A stretch of 64,000 nucleotides of DNA from Zygaena filipendulae (Eukaryota > Arthropoda > Insecta > Lepidoptera > Zygaenidae), in assembly GCA_907165275.2 (NCBI GenBank), contig OU015675.1:5163501-5227500 (forward strand). The letters run 5' to 3'. Each line of letters begins with the position of its first letter. Position 1 is the first letter of the stretch. A program made the position numbers and the translations under genes. This document shows positions 1-11,243 of this stretch, piece after piece. Under the pieces are notes generated by a model. It worked only from the letters and a program-made list of their open reading frames with translations. It was not told the DNA's origin and made no database searches.

Positions 1-1800
1 CTGCGACGGAGTAGGTAGAAGTGGAGAGAAATAGGATATTTTTCCGGGATTTCTTTTCAATTCGACGCAATGGTAGTATCTACATAATGGTTTTGAGTGG
101 AAGGGTTGATACTTGAGGGATGTTGTTATTTTTTATTTCCTTTGGTAATATAAGGGTTTCATTTAATAAGTATCTTTTTGTTCTTTTTTTGTAATACGAT
201 TATATCTAGGTACTTACATAAATAATAAGAAAACATTCAAATGTTGCTATGTGCGCTATCGTAATCATGAAGTTTATAGTTAAAATCCTTTTGAAAAGGC
301 AAATAATAAATATTCCTTCCAATCAATACAACAAACGTTTGAAAACGCAACGTAGGTACCTACCTACTTGTAGGTACCTACTACTACTTGTAGGTACCTA
401 CCTACGTAATTAAAAGGGCAGATATAATTACACCTACACAAGAGATTAACGCACAACTATTATAATATAAAAATTAAATATTAAGTAGGCTTATAATTAA
501 ATATTATACAAATTAAATTTTATGCTATATACAAAATATATTGAATAAATTAAATTTACTTTATAAAAGATAATATTACACGTATATTATACACATTATA
601 TAATAACTATTTTGAAAGTAATTTATACAGCTGTATTGTATTTCAAATAGCAAAAAGTGGTTTGTTTTAACTTTTATCAACAAAAGTAGGGACGTACCTA
701 CCTACCTAAACAAAATCTAGGGGGGCAGCTGCCTGTGCACTAGAGCGATATTTTTTATTTGTAAAAGTTAAAACAAAAAGCAATTGCTCTAATAATCTAA
801 CTAGTAAACCACGAAAAAACCCATTAAGTATCGCAAGTGCAAAAAAGGTGTGAATTAAAAGAAGTGTCAAAATGACTTTAAAAAAAAAGTATATGTACCT
901 ACAGTTTCCTAGAATACAATATATACCTATATGTATATCTATTGAATGTTATTCTGTCTGTGGTATTTATAGCGTGTATTAGGTAATAGGGAACGCACTG
1001 ACTCGTGTCTACCTATATATTGCAGGCCCTGAGACAGCTTTGAAGATTTATTGCTAATGTCTTAAATACTTTCAATGGAAGAGCCATGCTTTAATTATAA
1101 AACTTTATGACAAGCATCGCAATTCTTGTTGACAAGAAACCTTACAGAAGAACGAGTAAAGGTAAATTTATACCTACTGATAATAATTAGGTATCAGGTA
1201 TAAAGAGAAAAAGTTTCTTTCTTAATAGACTGTACCTATTCTTGAGGACTACTGGAATGATTTTAATAATTCTTTAACTCTATGATATACCTAGGTACCT
1301 ATACAACGCGTTAATGAATTAACTCAAAACCTGATACACCCCATTTAAAAAATAAACAATAATATGATTAAAATATATTTTATGTCGAAAAAATTTATAC
1401 TTTAAAAGTTATTCATTATTAGTTTGGAGGTGACCTATCTACGAAATTCCAAGCGCTACGCCTACGCCTACCGGTTCGAATTTTTTGCTGCAGGCGGCAT
1501 ATGCGCCAAATGTTGTATTATAAATAATTTAGACATGGGCTAGTAAAAATGAAAAAATATAACCTATATTAAAACATAGTGCAATCGATTCGCTAGTCGA
1601 TTCTGAGCAAACTACTTTCTAGTTTTCAGTTAATTCATTAACACGTTATAGGAAAATACAGTTCCTATCTCCGAGCGACATTGGATTAGAATACCTACAT
1701 AATTTTCAGAATACCTAGTTCCCGAGGCAGCCGTGAAAGTAGGTACAACTACGGAAACAGCTAGTATTTAGATACTATTAGTATTTAGATTATTATTAGT
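1..1800. other. AT-rich non-coding stretch, no gene seen
   Basis: No protein-like reading frame and no convincing exon was found on either strand. The sequence is AT-rich, with scattered GTAGGTACCTAC-type simple sequence and a few worn Helitron-like words near its right end. It could be intron or intergenic DNA. Confidence 0.6.
352..405. repeat. TAGGTACCTAC compound simple repeat
   Basis: Three interspersed copies of TAGGTACCTAC are joined by CTACTTG-like spacers. The core GGTACC is palindromic, so the block can fold on itself. Similar motifs recur at about 8650, 23190, 30560-30640 and elsewhere in the window. Confidence 0.7.
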
Positions 1801-1805
1801 AATAA

Positions 1806-1990
1806 CCAGCTCGTTTATTTTCAAGTTCCTGAAGGAATTCCGAGAAAAAAAAATACCCTTTTCTGTACCCGTGACAACAAGTATGGAAAATTTCATGATG
1901 AGTTTTATATGTAGTTAAGGCACTCGCTATCCCTATACTTTCCTATACTAATATTGTAAATGCGAAAGTAACTCTGTCAGTCGGTGTCGT
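1806..1990. mobile_element. Worn Helitron-like fragments
   Basis: At 1806-1925 there is a minus-strand copy with the family words (GAATTCC, a CCCTTTTCTGTACC-like stretch, AAATTTCATGATGA). At about 1940-1990 there is a plus-strand head reading CTATACTAATATTGTAAATG. Both lack clean ends. Confidence 0.55.
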
Positions 1991-2185
1991 GCCGTCTGCA
2001 CTATCCTGAGTTATGTTTGCCTGAATTCTATTTAAGTACAGGTTTACACGGACGACAAATATCTATATAATATAATCTCGCACAATCCATGAAATGTAAA
2101 GCGTGGTAATATAATGATGAGACGACCAACCAGTCACTAAGAAATCATGTATCATCTCTTCAACGTGAGCTTTACGTTATGATCT

Positions 2186-2535
2186 CTAATCCATGTGGCT
2201 TCGCATTGTTCTGTCATGAAGGTCTGGTCTACCCAGAGTGAGTAGTGACCCTCCCTGGTCGTCTACAGCTCCGATCTGAACACGTCTGACCGTGTCCTGG
2301 TGTCTTACGTTATTCCGATTTATTCTGCAGGCTCTAGTCTGTCTTGAGCCTGCGTGCATGCTGTAAATCAAGGTTTCTTCTACCTTTCCTGACACCAGTC
2401 GGACATGGGGGCTGTGCCCCCACGAGGACCTCCTCCTTCCCCTTAGTCCTGCCCATTCCCAACTTCTTGTAGACGACCTTACAATGATTCGCCTGTGTGC
2501 TTACGGTACACACCCATTTGAGCCTAGGGCTCCCA
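2186..2535. other. GC-rich block, probable mobile-element remnant
   Basis: This block is clearly richer in GC than its surroundings and contains the perfect hairpin GGGGGCTGTGCCCCC near 2407. The minus strand stays open for about 340 bases, with short open frames in other phases too. I do not recognise a domain. It may be a fragment of a retroelement coding region or a repeat-derived non-coding block. Confidence 0.4.
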
Positions 2536-2704
2536 GTTCAATGTCCTTGACTACCAAATGTACATTGTACTGCAAGATTGAACTTATTATAGATTATGGA
2601 GTTTCCTAGTGACTAGTCAGTCGCTTCACCATTCTCTGAATCTATTGTATTAGAATGTCGAATACACTATAATATTAGTGACGACTCACCCAGTGCCTTT
2701 GTAA

Positions 2705-2905
2705 CTTACTTCGGGCCGGACGATCTCACCTTACGCTACCTTTTCCGGCATTGCCTCTAATCCGCGCGGTCCCGATCGTCCTGCCCTTTATTCGTCAATC
2801 CAGTGCTTTCCTTTTACACTCCGAGCTGGACGACTTCACCTTACGCTGCTTGTTTAGATATTGTCTATTCCACGCGGTCGCGGTCATCCCGCGCTTGTAT
2901 CTCCC
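2705..2905. repeat. Two imperfect copies of a ~90-bp GC-rich unit
   Basis: The stretch GGACGATCTCACCTTACGCT at about 2718 recurs as GGACGACTTCACCTTACGCT at about 2828. Each is followed by a CGCGGTC(C/G)CG(A/G)TC(G/A)TCC-like segment. The two copies are direct repeats about 110 bp apart. Function and origin are unknown. Confidence 0.6.
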
Positions 2906-3009
2906 TCTACCCAGACTTTTGTTCAAGCATAAGCAAAGTGTTGCCACACCACAAAATATATATTGACAGTACAATAATTAGTGTTGATACAAACCAATTG
3001 TTACAAAGC

Positions 3010-3168
3010 AAATCGCGCTGTGCGCGACAGTCGGTTCATCCGATCACCATGAAATTTTGCATACACGCTGTCAGGGGTACAGAAAAGGACATAGAGTACT
3101 TTTCACCTTGGAATTCCTGCGGGATCTCCGAAATTACTGCGGCTGAAACCACGGGGAACATGCAGCTA
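3010..3168 (+). mobile_element. Helitron-like element, partial
   Basis: The copy carries the family core (ATCACCATGAAATTTTGCAT, AGGGGTACAGAAAAGGACAT, GGAATTCCTGCGGGATCTCC) and ends in GCAGCTAG, the CTAG 3' end. The head is not recognisable. A long open frame at 2803-3384 runs straight through this repeat, so it is not a gene. Confidence 0.75.
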
Positions 3169-3702
3169 GATTATTGTAAGTATAATAATGACGTCGGCCC
3201 AAGAATGCCCCTTGAGGGATACCATTGTTTAAAATATGACGTTCGATATCGACGCCTTACGAGTCTTTGTGTTAATATCGCTTTCTTTGGTTTCCTTGGG
3301 GATCTCTGCTTTGATCTGAGCACCTCTAACTTTCGATCAGACACTATCGCTTCCAGTCGTATTGTACAAACCAGTGTGTGTTGAGCTCGGTGGCAGTGGA
3401 TCGCCGGAGATTTAGTAGGGTTACAATGCCTTATAAATTCGGCCGCACGTTCGTTCCTATTCTGCGGTTGGCTATAGGCTGCGCAAATGTATTCTTGTAT
3501 GGGCGGCTAATATGAAGCCGGATGCATTTGAAATTGTTTTATTTGCATAGAGTTAGGTCATGGGCGCAGCCGAGTTTTAATATCGGTATTCGCTGGAGGG
3601 TATAAAATAACCAAAATGTGCATAAAATGCATATAAAATTACTCAAATATTCATATTAAAAATAACAGCGCAGTAAATTCAAAATAAATTAATGTATAAT
3701 TA

Positions 3703-3765
3703 ACCGACTTCCAAAAAGGGGGAGGTTCTATGTTCGATTGTATGTATGTTTTTTTTTTCCCCGTT
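3703..3765 (+). repeat. AACCGACTTCCAAAAAGG interspersed repeat end
   Basis: TAACCGACTTCCAAAAAGGG, then GGAGGTTCTATGTTCG and a T-run. The same 3'-end-like motif is seen at 29478 (+), 26440-26510 (-), 35385-35432 (-) and 54955-54990 (-). It behaves like the terminus of a high-copy lepidopteran retroelement; the class is not assigned. Confidence 0.6.
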
Positions 3766-3847
3766 GTTGCCTGCCTGAAATAAAATTCTTCACATTTTTA
3801 ATAAGTATTAACTAACGAGATTATGAATTTAAATAGTGCTTAACTAA

Positions 3848-4173
3848 TCCTTACTAATATTATAAATGCGAAACTGAGTTTGTTTGTTTGTTTGTTACGC
3901 TTTTACGGTAAAACGGCTCAACCAATCACCACGAAATTTTGTATACACGTCGTCAAGGGTACAGAGAAGGCTTCTTTTATCTCGTAGTTCCCACGGGAAC
4001 TCCGAAATTAACGCGGAAGAAACTACATTAAATTTTGCATATTACCTAGTACCTACACGTTGTCTAGGGTAGGTAGGTACAGAAAAAATAAAGGGTATAA
4101 GTAAATACTTTTATCTCAAAATACCCGCGGGCTCTCCAAAACGAACGCAGGTGAAACCGGCGGGAACAGCTAG
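3848..4173 (+). mobile_element. Helitron-like non-autonomous element, full ends
   Basis: Starts TCCTTACTAATATTATAAAT after A, and ends with a GGTGAAACC hairpin zone, CAGCTAG and then T. A 5' TC, a 3' hairpin followed by CTRR, and insertion between A and T are the Helitron hallmarks. The middle is duplicated: the AAATTTTGxATA ... AGAGAAGG module is followed by a second CCCGCGGG module. Confidence 0.8.
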
Positions 4174-4179
4174 TCAAGA

Positions 4180-5280
4180 TATACATTACACTTACACGGT
4201 TATTTACATTTTTAACTAGACAGGAACTATGGATAGATACGAAATTTTTAAATACAACATAAATAATAATCTTTTCATTACTCATACTCGGAAAGTAGGT
4301 CTGAAGTTGCCTGAGAAGCGGGTTGAAAGTAACCCTTTTCAGCCCAAGGGAGAATCGCTTTCAACTGACAACTGTCAAATTATTAAAAAAAAACTAGATC
4401 TATTTTCACATTTCTATTGAACCATGTTTCAACTTTCTATGCAGTCAGCGCGATGTAAAATTGAAATAACGTAAAGTTTAAGTAGGTATTAATTAAAATA
4501 AAATTCACTCACTTTTTCTTAAGCTAATTCCTATTTATATTTTTTTATTTTCTTTAATTAATACTTAATAATTAAAGAAAATATTTTTTTTAGGTCGCCA
4601 CAATGTAAATAAAAAATACTGACTGAATAGCTAGCCGGCCAAAGAAAAAGAAATAGGTGGGAAAGTGTCAAGCGACTATCCGATCTTCACTCATTTTTTC
4701 TTCAGCTAATTCCTATTTTTATTTTGACTTTCCTTGCATTCGTAATGAAAAGCACAGTGTTACCCTCGGGAGAAAGACTTATTTAGTCCCTCGAACTATT
4801 GGCGCCCGAGCGTAGCAAGTCCGTCTCGGGACTAATTAAGTTACTTTCATCCTTAGGATAACAATGTACTATTAAATACCCGTACTGAAAACTTGTCATA
4901 ACCTCGATACGCCCTTATGCGTGGCAGGGGTCGAAATACACGTAGATATGTTGCAGGGACCAAGCGAACATACATGCATATGTACATATGTTACGGGAAC
5001 CATGAATATTCAGTGTCCGGCCTGAGATTTATTGGGGCTAGAGAACGCGTCTTGGATGAGATTTATGCCCTCACGGACGGACGTACGGAGTGTTGTGTGT
5101 AGATACTGGTTACATGTAGGATAATCCAACAGTAGGTAATGTAGGTCGTTTATTTGTGTAAAATATTAATTAGCATTGTGTCTAATATTATTATAATGTA
5201 TTTTGAAGCAGTGCACCGATCACTGTTAGTTTTCATATGAGTTTGAATTGATTTCGCAACTTTGCTGCCTTTTAGTTTTT
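4180..5280. other. AT-rich non-coding stretch
   Basis: No convincing gene. A TTCTTAAGCTAATTCCTATTT-like segment at about 4515 recurs at about 4695 (CACTCA, T-run, CTAATTCCTATTT), a small local direct repeat. Short open frames at 4229-4420 and 4917-5102 have no recognisable domain. Confidence 0.5.
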
Positions 5281-5286
5281 TATTTA

Positions 5287-5335
5287 TAGCTGTTGCTTGC
5301 GGTTTCACCCGCGTAAATTTTCGACCGATGCGATG
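5287..5335 (-). mobile_element. Helitron-like 3' end fragment
   Basis: TAGCTGTTGCTTGCGGTTTC and ACCCGCGT match the reverse complement of the family's terminal hairpin. The rest of the element is not seen. Confidence 0.55.
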
Positions 5336-5360
5336 ACAATAGGCTAGTTTCCTAAATTTT

Positions 5361-5640
5361 CTTTTTTAGTCCGTTTTGTAGATTATTAAAAAATATTGGA
5401 CACGTATTTTTTTATTTTTTATGTAACCAAAAAATAACGGAGATATATCAAGTCGAAATTTCACATGACGTCACGCCTCGCTACAGTATGTTCGCACGTT
5501 ATAGCGAGCTGTGACATCACGAGTCCCCCACCCTAAACTTTAATGCGCTTTATCTATGCATATTTCCATTATTTTAAAAAAGCAAAAAATACATGTCTTT
5601 TATTTTTTTATTATCTAACTGACGGACTAAATAGATTTTT
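5361..5640. mobile_element. 280-bp MITE with TGACGTCA site, copy 1
   Basis: Terminal inverted repeats read TTTTAGTCCGT and ACGGACTAAA. The interior carries CATGACGTCACG and a second, degenerate CRE-like GTGACATCACG, then CCCCACCCTAAACTTTAATG. Two further copies lie at 9608 and 37012 with the same order of blocks. There is no coding capacity. The superfamily is not assigned because no clear target-site duplication was found. Confidence 0.75.
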
Positions 5641-5760
5641 GATTTTTTTACCCAGGGCATATATACATATAGACGATAACGACGACACTTCGTTGGTGAT
5701 TATCAATAATAATAACCCGCTATAAATATGTAATTCCTCATAAAATAAGTTATAACATAA

Positions 5761-6184
5761 TATACAGGATGTCAGAAAACCTCCGACATATCCGAAACTA
5801 TGATATACCCTACACCAGTACGAACGAACACTGTACAAACATTTTAGACGTGGAAATCCAGCAAATCAATTAACGGTTTTCAAGATATTAAGCTTCATAG
5901 TTTTGTAAATTTGGTTCTACTTATTGCATATTTTTGTAGTTTATTACGTGACCAATATTTTTTCTAAAGTAATTTGGTAGTTATTGTGTAGGTACTTATA
6001 CTGTGGTGTAGATTTGCGAGTACATTGCGTGCTGTAATTTAATATTTTTTTTAACCTAATAATTTTTTTTAACCTAAAAATAAAATTACATTTCCCAACA
6101 ATATTTTTACTACAGAATAACTTCAATTACTATTTTATATGGATTCCTAGAGGTGATGTCACTGGTCTTTTTACACCCTGTATA
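5761..6184. mobile_element. Element with TATACAGG(G/A)TGT inverted ends
   Basis: The left end TATACAGGATGTC and right end TTTACACCCTGTATA are inverted repeats about 424 bp apart. The interior is AT-rich and non-coding. The ends resemble those at 38243, 40106 and 44949, but the interior differs. Probably a non-autonomous DNA transposon. Confidence 0.5.
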
Positions 6185-6221
6185 CCAAATATCTGTTATT
6201 GTTGTCGTTAGGATACAGCAT

Positions 6222-6268
6222 AATTTTCATCCCGGGATTCTCGCGGGATCTCCGAAATTAGCGTGGGT
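6222..6268 (+). mobile_element. Helitron-like internal fragment
   Basis: CATCCCGGGATTCTCGCGGG followed by ATCTCCGAAATTAGCG is the family's pre-hairpin module without either end. Confidence 0.5.
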
Positions 6269-6979
6269 ATTGTATACGAAAATTATAACCGTAACCATCC
6301 CTCGTAATTTCGTAATAGTTGTACAGTAGAATATATTGTTTATATAAAAAAAAATCAATTTGATTTACCTACTGTTATTTGTGTGTTTGTACTGTGAAAT
6401 CGTCCATGTTATCAATACGCAAACACAATAATAACATGATTATTTTGTTTTTTGAATAGATTCTGTAGATGGAAGAACGTACCAAAACTCAAAGACGTGT
6501 CCCGTCTTAACGAAACGGATTCTGCTACAGAACCCTAAAAAGTATAAGCAGCTGCGCTAACTTATGAGTATTATAACTATAACTAACTAAACATGTATCT
6601 CCTATATACTAATTAGATTTTGTATCTCTGGTTGCCACTTGAAAAATTCCATCATTCTATCGGTAGGTACGACTGCGGGAAAAAATAACTGGTAATAGAC
6701 CACGGGTAATAACCAGCCAAACTTACCTACCCAAACAGCCGGCAACACTTTCCCCGAACCCGAATGTTATTAAACAATCCAACAAAAGTAATAACCCGGT
6801 TCCGATGCTGTGATTAGTTTGCGCTACTACGTCTTGGGAACTCATCGCTGAGTTCTTCTGGCGCTTAATCAAATAAATGAATTCGCCCCGCGCCCTGGAT
6901 TTTAAGTCGATTATTGTTTCCACTGAACTCTGGATAGATTTTTGAAACTTTTCCACGATATGGTAGTCACCAAACTCGT

Positions 6980-7048
6980 CGAATTTGCAATCGAGTTGCG
7001 TTCGAGAAACAAATTTCGTTTCACGAACTCAACTCGATTGCAAATTCG
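6980..7048. repeat. 31-bp-stem hairpin with 7-nt loop
   Basis: The left arm 6980-7010 pairs with 7018-7048 around the loop AAATTTC, with only two mismatches (at about 6999/7029 and 7005/7023). The arms read GAATTTGCAATCGAGTTG and CAACTCGATTGCAAATTC at their outer ends. Size and shape resemble a miRNA precursor, but a decayed foldback transposon would look the same. No flanking gene was seen. Confidence 0.7.
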
Positions 7049-7049
7049 T

Positions 7050-8085
7050 TTCCAATTCCAATTTCTATTTCTATTTGGAGCAACTTTGTGCCTACTATCT
7101 GTTTTTTTATTAGTTTTTAATCATTTCTACTGGTTATGGTGCTTAATTTAGTGTTTTTTGTTTTTATGGCTCCACCGTTTTGATGATGATTCTGTCAATG
7201 TCACAGTTTGATAATTCACGGCACAGAGTTGCAGCGAGTGCTTAATTATTTATTTGGAGTATGTTTTTAGGTAGTCCTCCATTACACAGCATTATGGTAC
7301 ATTGCATTATCATGAAATAATGCAAGTGGTACGATATACTCAATAATTCCCAAGATTAAGGTGATGCATTGACTGCCATTGACTCTAAATACCTACGACT
7401 GAGCATTAAAATGACAGAAACGAAAGATGGAATGTATGGAATCAACTATGAGATAGCTGATTAGATACACAAAACGCGCGTTTAGTTTGACGACGTAAGT
7501 ACCAAACTACAATGAAATAGGTATCTACTATTTCTTTAAAATTTCTTCATGGACTATCACGGATTATGATATAAAATTATATAGACTCATGAGTGGTATT
7601 TCACCTTTGTTTTAAAAATAATTCCGGGCATTAATTTGTAAAAAAATGTGGTAGAACGAATAAATATAGAGAAATTTTTGTTATCTTCATCATTTCCTTT
7701 TATACACATTATCACAGTCATAACAACGGAAGAATCTTTTATCTATACTTATAGTTGACTGCGGTAAACCAACTAAAAATCATGCTGTGAAATAAGGACG
7801 AGTTTGTGACGAGAACTCATAGTAAATATGTAATTTTGTTTGTGTTAGTAGCATACACAGGGGGTCGAGGACGGGGGGGGGACATCTGTTATCTTGCATA
7901 CATTTATGATTTGTTTGATGGTAAAATATGAGAATTGGATTATGATATTGGGAAATTCCACGTAATTATTGAGCTGTAGAATATATTGAATCTGCTGTTT
8001 GTACTAATATAAAAGCCACTGGTTGGTTTAGTCAGTTTGCTTGGTAAATAAGAACAATTTTATGGAAGGCCTAGATAAGTTATAC
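7050..8085. other. Non-coding stretch, no feature seen
   Basis: AT-rich sequence without protein-like frames. A run of about 10 G lies at 7872-7881. No repeat family of this window was recognised here. Confidence 0.5.
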
Positions 8086-8088
8086 ATA

Positions 8089-8325
8089 CCGCCGCACTCA
8101 GAGTCGACTTTAATGATTACTTAGTTAAGTATAGATTTTTAAAACAAAACTGACGCAATCAGACAAGTTTAATAAATTAATTTTAATTGGCATATAACTA
8201 ATTAAGTTACCTCTCATTAAATGCCAATTAACATTAATTTACTGAACGTCTCTGATTGCGGCAGTTTTGTTTTAAAAATCTATACTTAACTAAGTAATCA
8301 TTAAAGTCGACTCTGAGTGCGGCCG
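8089..8325 (+). mobile_element. 237-bp foldback MITE, copy 1
   Basis: The whole element is close to one palindrome. It starts CCGCCGCACTCAGAGTCGAC and ends GTCGACTCTGAGTGCGGCCG, and the arms match almost to the centre. It is flanked by ATA on both sides (8086-8088, 8326-8328), a 3-bp target-site duplication. No coding capacity. The length is the same as the copies at 16422, 49725 and 52184. Confidence 0.9.
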
Positions 8326-8742
8326 ATAGTTGCAGAAGAGAACATGGAATTCGCATATCGCACCGAGAAATAGCTCAACGTTAACAGCTGTTGCTTTGAA
8401 TTTCAACTGTCATTTTAAAAGACCGTCACTATCTATTCTTTGCCTTGTAGGTAGTTATGCAATTCCTTTTAGTTTCGGATTAGGACCCACTTGAAAATTT
8501 CACGCGTATAATATGTATATAATTGCCTTCCAAATCTTTTTGGGAACACACGGTTAATCTCCAGAGCCGAAATTGCGTGCATTGTGTAGAAATCACCGTA
8601 ACTCACTTTCGGCTAAGCTGATTAGGGACGCGTTCCTGCTAAGCAAACGCGACGTACCTAGTAGGTACCTACAGTGAATTATTTTGTTAGCGGAACAAGA
8701 CAACAACGTAAACCAAGGTTTAGTTTGAAATTATAATAATAA

Positions 8743-9376
8743 TCCTTACTATAAATGGACATAGATAAGCAATAGTGTGTTAAACTGTTAACCCACACTG
8801 GAGAAATTTTGAGTAAATTATAGCGCCATTTTGTGTCAACATCTTTTTATGTGCACCAATTTGTTGTAATAAGATCATATAAGATAAACACATTATTAAG
8901 ATACGTTCTATAAGTCTCAATTAATTAAGCGATCAGTTTTTATTTTAAGTTTTCCATAAGTTTTATTATATTAGTAGGTATAAACTATTTTCAAACTTAA
9001 GAAATAAAATAATTAATACTTGCTAATCTCTACGTTAAAATATATTCAAATAAAAAAAAAAATTAAGCGATCTGTATCAATAACTTAATTTTGTGAGTTA
9101 ACATGTTATTGCTTATCGGCGTTCAAATGCGTAGGTATGTAAGTTTATTTTTTGTTTGTCTGTTACCTACGCTTACACGCCTTAAACTCTCAACCGGTCC
9201 TCATGAAATTTTGTACACACGTTGCCAGGGGTACTGAGAAGGGCATATACTGTACTTTTGTTAGGGGTTTCTAGGATAAAAGTATCCATATGTCTTTCTG
9301 TGCGGACATACTTTTATCCTGGAATTCCCTAGGCAACCCCGAAATTAACGCGACTGAAATCGCGGTGAACAGCTAG
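8743..9376 (+). mobile_element. Helitron-like element split by a MITE
   Basis: The head TCCTTACTATAAA is cut at 8755 by another element and resumes at 9126 as AATGCGTAGG. The body follows (TGAAATTTTGTACACACGTT) and the copy ends in CAGCTAG. The body also holds a 13-bp perfect hairpin, AGGATAAAAGTAT at 9273-9285 with ATACTTTTATCCT at 9308-9320. Confidence 0.75.
8756..9125. mobile_element. TGGAC...GTTCA MITE, copy 1 (in Helitron head)
   Basis: Inverted ends: TGGACATAGATAAGCAATAG on the left, and ATGTTATTGCTTATCGGCGT then TCA on the right. The shared inner blocks TTAACCCACACTGGAGAAAT and TATAGCGCCATTTTGTG tie it to the copy at 50668. It is about 370 bp long and non-coding. Confidence 0.7.
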
Positions 9377-9379
9377 TCG

Positions 9380-9565
9380 TTAGTAATTTTTAAATATGAA
9401 TGTGAGTTTGTTTGTTACGATTTCACGCCTTATATAACTACTCAACCGATCGTTATGAAATTTTGCGTACCCGTTATCAGGTGTCTGTATATGTATAGGC
9501 AAGTTACAATTTGTCCTGGAATTCCCGCGGCATCTCGGCTAGGGTTAAACCGCGGGGAACACGGT
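9380..9565 (+). mobile_element. Helitron-like element, degraded
   Basis: The family body (GAGTTTGTTTGTTACG, ATCGTTATGAAATTTTGCGT, GGAATTCCCGCGG, TTAAACCGCGGGGAACA) directly follows the previous copy in the same orientation. The CTAG end is lost. Confidence 0.65.
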
Positions 9566-9607
9566 TCAGCTTTGTCCGTATAATGGGCATGATGACTAAA
9601 TTTTAAC

Positions 9608-9885
9608 TTTTAGTCCGTCTTGTAAGTAGATCACAAAAAAATATTGAACATGTATTTTTCCTTTTTTTACGTAATCGATAAATACCGGCGATACATTGAG
9701 TTGAATTTCCGTGTGACGTCACATCTAGATATACACTTTTTACTTAGTTATGACGTCGCGACCTCCTACTCCTAAAATTTAATGCGTTTTATCTAAGTGT
9801 ATTTTCAATAAATCGAAAAAACAAAATATAGGTACATACGTGTCTATTATTTTTTTATTATATTAACTGACGGACTAAATAGAAT
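9608..9885. mobile_element. 280-bp MITE with TGACGTCA site, copy 2
   Basis: CTTTTAGTCCGTC and GACGGACTAAATAG are inverted ends. The interior has GTGTGACGTCACAT and TTATGACGTCGCG. The order of blocks matches the copies at 5361 and 37012. Confidence 0.75.
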
Positions 9886-9889
9886 TTTG

Positions 9890-10205
9890 TTTTTTATACC
9901 TTCTCATCAGGTCCATTGTCAAGTTCATATTCTGTGCAGTTGAAGCAGCAGTCTTGAACGTTTACCGAGTTACCGGAAAGTGGGTTCGGCTTATTGATTT
10001 ACAGACGCGAAATGCCTCGAAGAGGTTCGCTGAAGGCTTATTTGATTGATTCAAGGGAACTTTCGGCCGAGTTGCTCACTTATCGCGGGGAAATTTGTAA
10101 GGAAAACACAACCTCCATTTTCGGTGAATTGGGGAATAGTTGTTATAATATTCTGGCATAAAATAATGTATTGGGTCGATTCGTTTTGTGGGAAGGTCCT
10201 CCATG
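9890..10205. other. Non-coding stretch
   Basis: Moderate GC, a short open frame at 10046-10255 without a recognisable domain, and no repeat hallmark. It may be a worn mobile element. Confidence 0.4.
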
Positions 10206-10400
10206 TTATTTGTATTGTAACAACTAACTGTTCCGCACGGTTTCACCCGCGTTAATCTCGGTGTTCCCGCAGGGGTTCCGTGATAAAAGGTGCCCTATGT
10301 CCTTCTCTGTACTCTTGACAACGTGCATGCTAAATTTTATGATCGTTTGTGTAGTTAAAAGGCGTGAAAATGTAACAAACTTACATTGGCCTTTATAGTA
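10206..10400 (-). mobile_element. Helitron-like element
   Basis: Reverse-complement family order: CACGGTTTCACCCGCGTTAA, GTTCCCGCAGGGGTTCCG, CCCTATGTCCTTCTCTGTAC, AAATTTTATGATCG, GTGAAAATGTAACAAAC. The CTAG end has decayed to CTAACTG. Confidence 0.7.
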
Positions 10401-11024
10401 CCGAAGGATTCACGATAATGGTACATACTTATAAAGCCTTCTGTATCAAATAGGTAAAATTGTATTCTACGTATATATATTGTATTATGTTTCGCTAATA
10501 ACTCATACAATATTATTAGCTTTGCCTATTGGCATTATAATGCCAATTCCATAAATAAATATAAATATGCCATTTCATTGAAATCCAGTAGTTACTATGT
10601 GATACACGCACATACATGTGTGTGTGTGCCTACATGCAAATGTTATAGTTTTGTTCAAGTAGGTAGGTACTCATGTATGAAAGTAAGTATATTATGTATA
10701 TGTATGAAAGAAAAATATGGTTCATATAATAATCATCATATAATAAACAAAACTCGTAATTTTCATGATGATTTATTGAGACAGACAGACGAAGTTACTT
10801 TCACGTTTATAATATAATAGGTATAGAAGAATAGAAGTTTATTTGTTACCCAAATTAAACACAAACAAATAATAGACAGTGTGGATGGAAAAATTTTCTC
10901 GACAGCTAATTTCGATGATAGCCTTTTATACCTACTAAGTTGCCCCTTTGATCAAATTGTGAAAACGCATGAAAATTCTTCAGTTTCGGATATTAGCAAA
11001 GGTACATATTTTTTTATTCTTCTT

Positions 11025-11240
11025 TTATCGCGCTAGCTCAAATTTTGATATAGAAGCCAAAATACCGTTTTTAGAATTTTTGTCTGTCTGTCTGTCTGTA
11101 TGTTTGTAGTCGTGCTACGCGAAAACTGCTACACCAAATTGAATGCGGTTTTTTTTTGTATTGCTAAGGGTCTAACTTAGATACTCATGTGTCGATTTTT
11201 TCGAAATTCCATCTGTAACTCGAGATATTAAAAAAAATGC
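11025..11240 (+). repeat. TCTGTCTG-bearing interspersed repeat
   Basis: A (TCTG)4 tract is followed by AAAACTGCTACACCAAATTG and ATGCGGTTTTTTT. The segment at 44395-44520 has the same plan (TCTGTCTGTCTG, then ATGCGGTTTTCACAGGTAGA). It is likely an older repeat related to the Helitron-like heads. Confidence 0.45.
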
Positions 11241-11243
11241 TGG

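Noticed and set aside
2803..3384. Longest open frame of the window (193 codons, plus strand) as a gene
   Set aside because: It runs through a duplicated GC-rich unit and then a Helitron-like copy (3010-3168); the open phase follows repeat sequence and no domain is visible.
8590..8641. Further Dscam tail exon on the minus strand (phase 1 to 1, ending GAA A|GTGAGT)
   Set aside because: The frame and donor fit, but the acceptor has no pyrimidine tract and sits in TAGGTACC simple sequence, and the 51-base exon has no recognisable homology.
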